Source: Sulfurovum sp.
GTDB taxonomy: Bacteria; Campylobacterota; Campylobacteria; Campylobacterales; Sulfurovaceae
Direction of reading: 5' to 3'
Assembly (NCBI GenBank): GCA_015490315.1
Contig: WFYB01000047.1
Location: forward strand, 1-15,090
DNA length: 15,090 bases
The notes below the pieces were generated by a model, which was not told the DNA's origin, ran no database searches, and worked only from the letters and a program-made list of their open reading frames with translations. Positions 14,726-15,090 of this stretch are shown here, piece by piece (the stretch's first letter is position 1; each line of letters begins with the position of its first letter). The position numbers were made by a program, and so were the translations under genes.

Positions 14726-15090
14726 CTTCAAGCCATTTATAGAGTGTGACAACAGTCCCTTTATCCTCTTTACCGCACAAGGCAAGATAGCCTACCTCAA
14801 CAATGCTGCCGAAATCCTCATGGGATATGCAGACCCCAAAGCACTCTATGATATTGCCCTTGCTTATGCACCCAAAGATTACGGATACAAGACAACGACG
14901 CTCTCCCTACAATATGATGCGCTGCATTTCTATGCGATTACGGTAGGCTACCAGGATGAGGAGCATATCTGTATACGGCTCTATCATCAGCCGCGCCTGA
15001 ACAAACCCAAAACGCTAAGTTCTGACAAATATGTCACCACCGATATCAATACCCTGCTTGAGGCAAATATTACTCTTTTTCAGATGATCA
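14706..15090 (+). CDS. PAS-domain sensor protein (probable histidine kinase), C-terminus outside window
   Basis: From an ATG at 14706 the frame stays open to the window edge (128 codons). The start, IECDNSPFILFTAQGKIAYL followed by NNAAEILMGY, is the typical opening of a PAS sensor domain (residues about 10-40). The rest continues as a PAS-like fold (TTLSLQYDALHFYAITVGY) and then the beginning of what may be a helical linker (TDINTLLEANITLFQMI). The gene overlaps the regulator by 20 bases in another frame, with AGAAAGAAG just upstream of the ATG. The overlap implies translational coupling and a two-protein system. The histidine-kinase domain would lie beyond the window, so that part is inferred. 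Confidence 0.6.
   Translation, partial: MNTLSIDFKPFIECDNSPFILFTAQGKIAYLNNAAEILMGYADPKALYDIALAYAPKDYGYKTTTLSLQYDALHFYAITVGYQDEEHICIRLYHQPRLNKPKTLSSDKYVTTDINTLLEANITLFQMI

Overview
The window looks like chromosomal DNA of a Campylobacterota (Epsilonproteobacteria) chemolithotroph of the Sulfurovum/Sulfurimonas type. The evidence is the moderate GC content, AT-rich promoters built around TATAAT boxes with no clear -35, protein texture typical of that group, and a cytoplasmic nitrate-assimilation set with a quinol-linked electron-transfer subunit. The taxonomic call is inference; no rRNA or marker gene is present.

Layout. 1-1788 (-) is the N-terminal part of a large DUF3971/AsmA-like envelope protein, head-to-head with and overlapping mltG (1754-2725, +). 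From 2715 to 5674 (-) lie a PP2C phosphatase-protein kinase fusion and, upstream of it, a NarK-type nitrate/nitrite transporter. A 191-bp divergent promoter region separates these from a plus-strand series: siroheme nitrite reductase (5866-7785), a fused four-cluster ferredoxin/DmsC-like membrane protein (7787-9394), a 275-bp structured gap, and a cytoplasmic molybdopterin nitrate reductase (9670-11994). A short CorA-like channel (12038-12841, +) and a DUF234 nuclease-like protein (12848-13741, -) follow. The right end has a second regulatory intergenic region, a degenerate NtrC-type regulator (13994-14725, +) and the start of a PAS-domain sensor protein (14706 onward, +).

How it fits together. 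NarK imports nitrate or nitrite. The DmsB/DmsC-like fusion probably takes electrons from membrane quinol and passes them to the cytoplasmic Mo-bisMGD reductase, which makes nitrite. The siroheme reductase then takes nitrite to ammonium. A PP2C-kinase fusion beside such genes is also known from gammaproteobacterial nas clusters such as that of Pseudomonas aeruginosa.

The most unusual observation is a C-terminal extension of about 110 residues on the nitrite reductase. It reads as the end of a protein-kinase C-lobe and aligns, 37 residues without a gap (13 identities), to the kinase encoded about 3 kb away. No catalytic kinase motif is present in it. This suggests physical or regulatory coupling between the kinase-phosphatase and nitrite reduction. 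A second link is a set of promoter words shared, in the same order, by the narK/nirA divergent region and the region upstream of the degenerate regulator, which suggests co-regulation.
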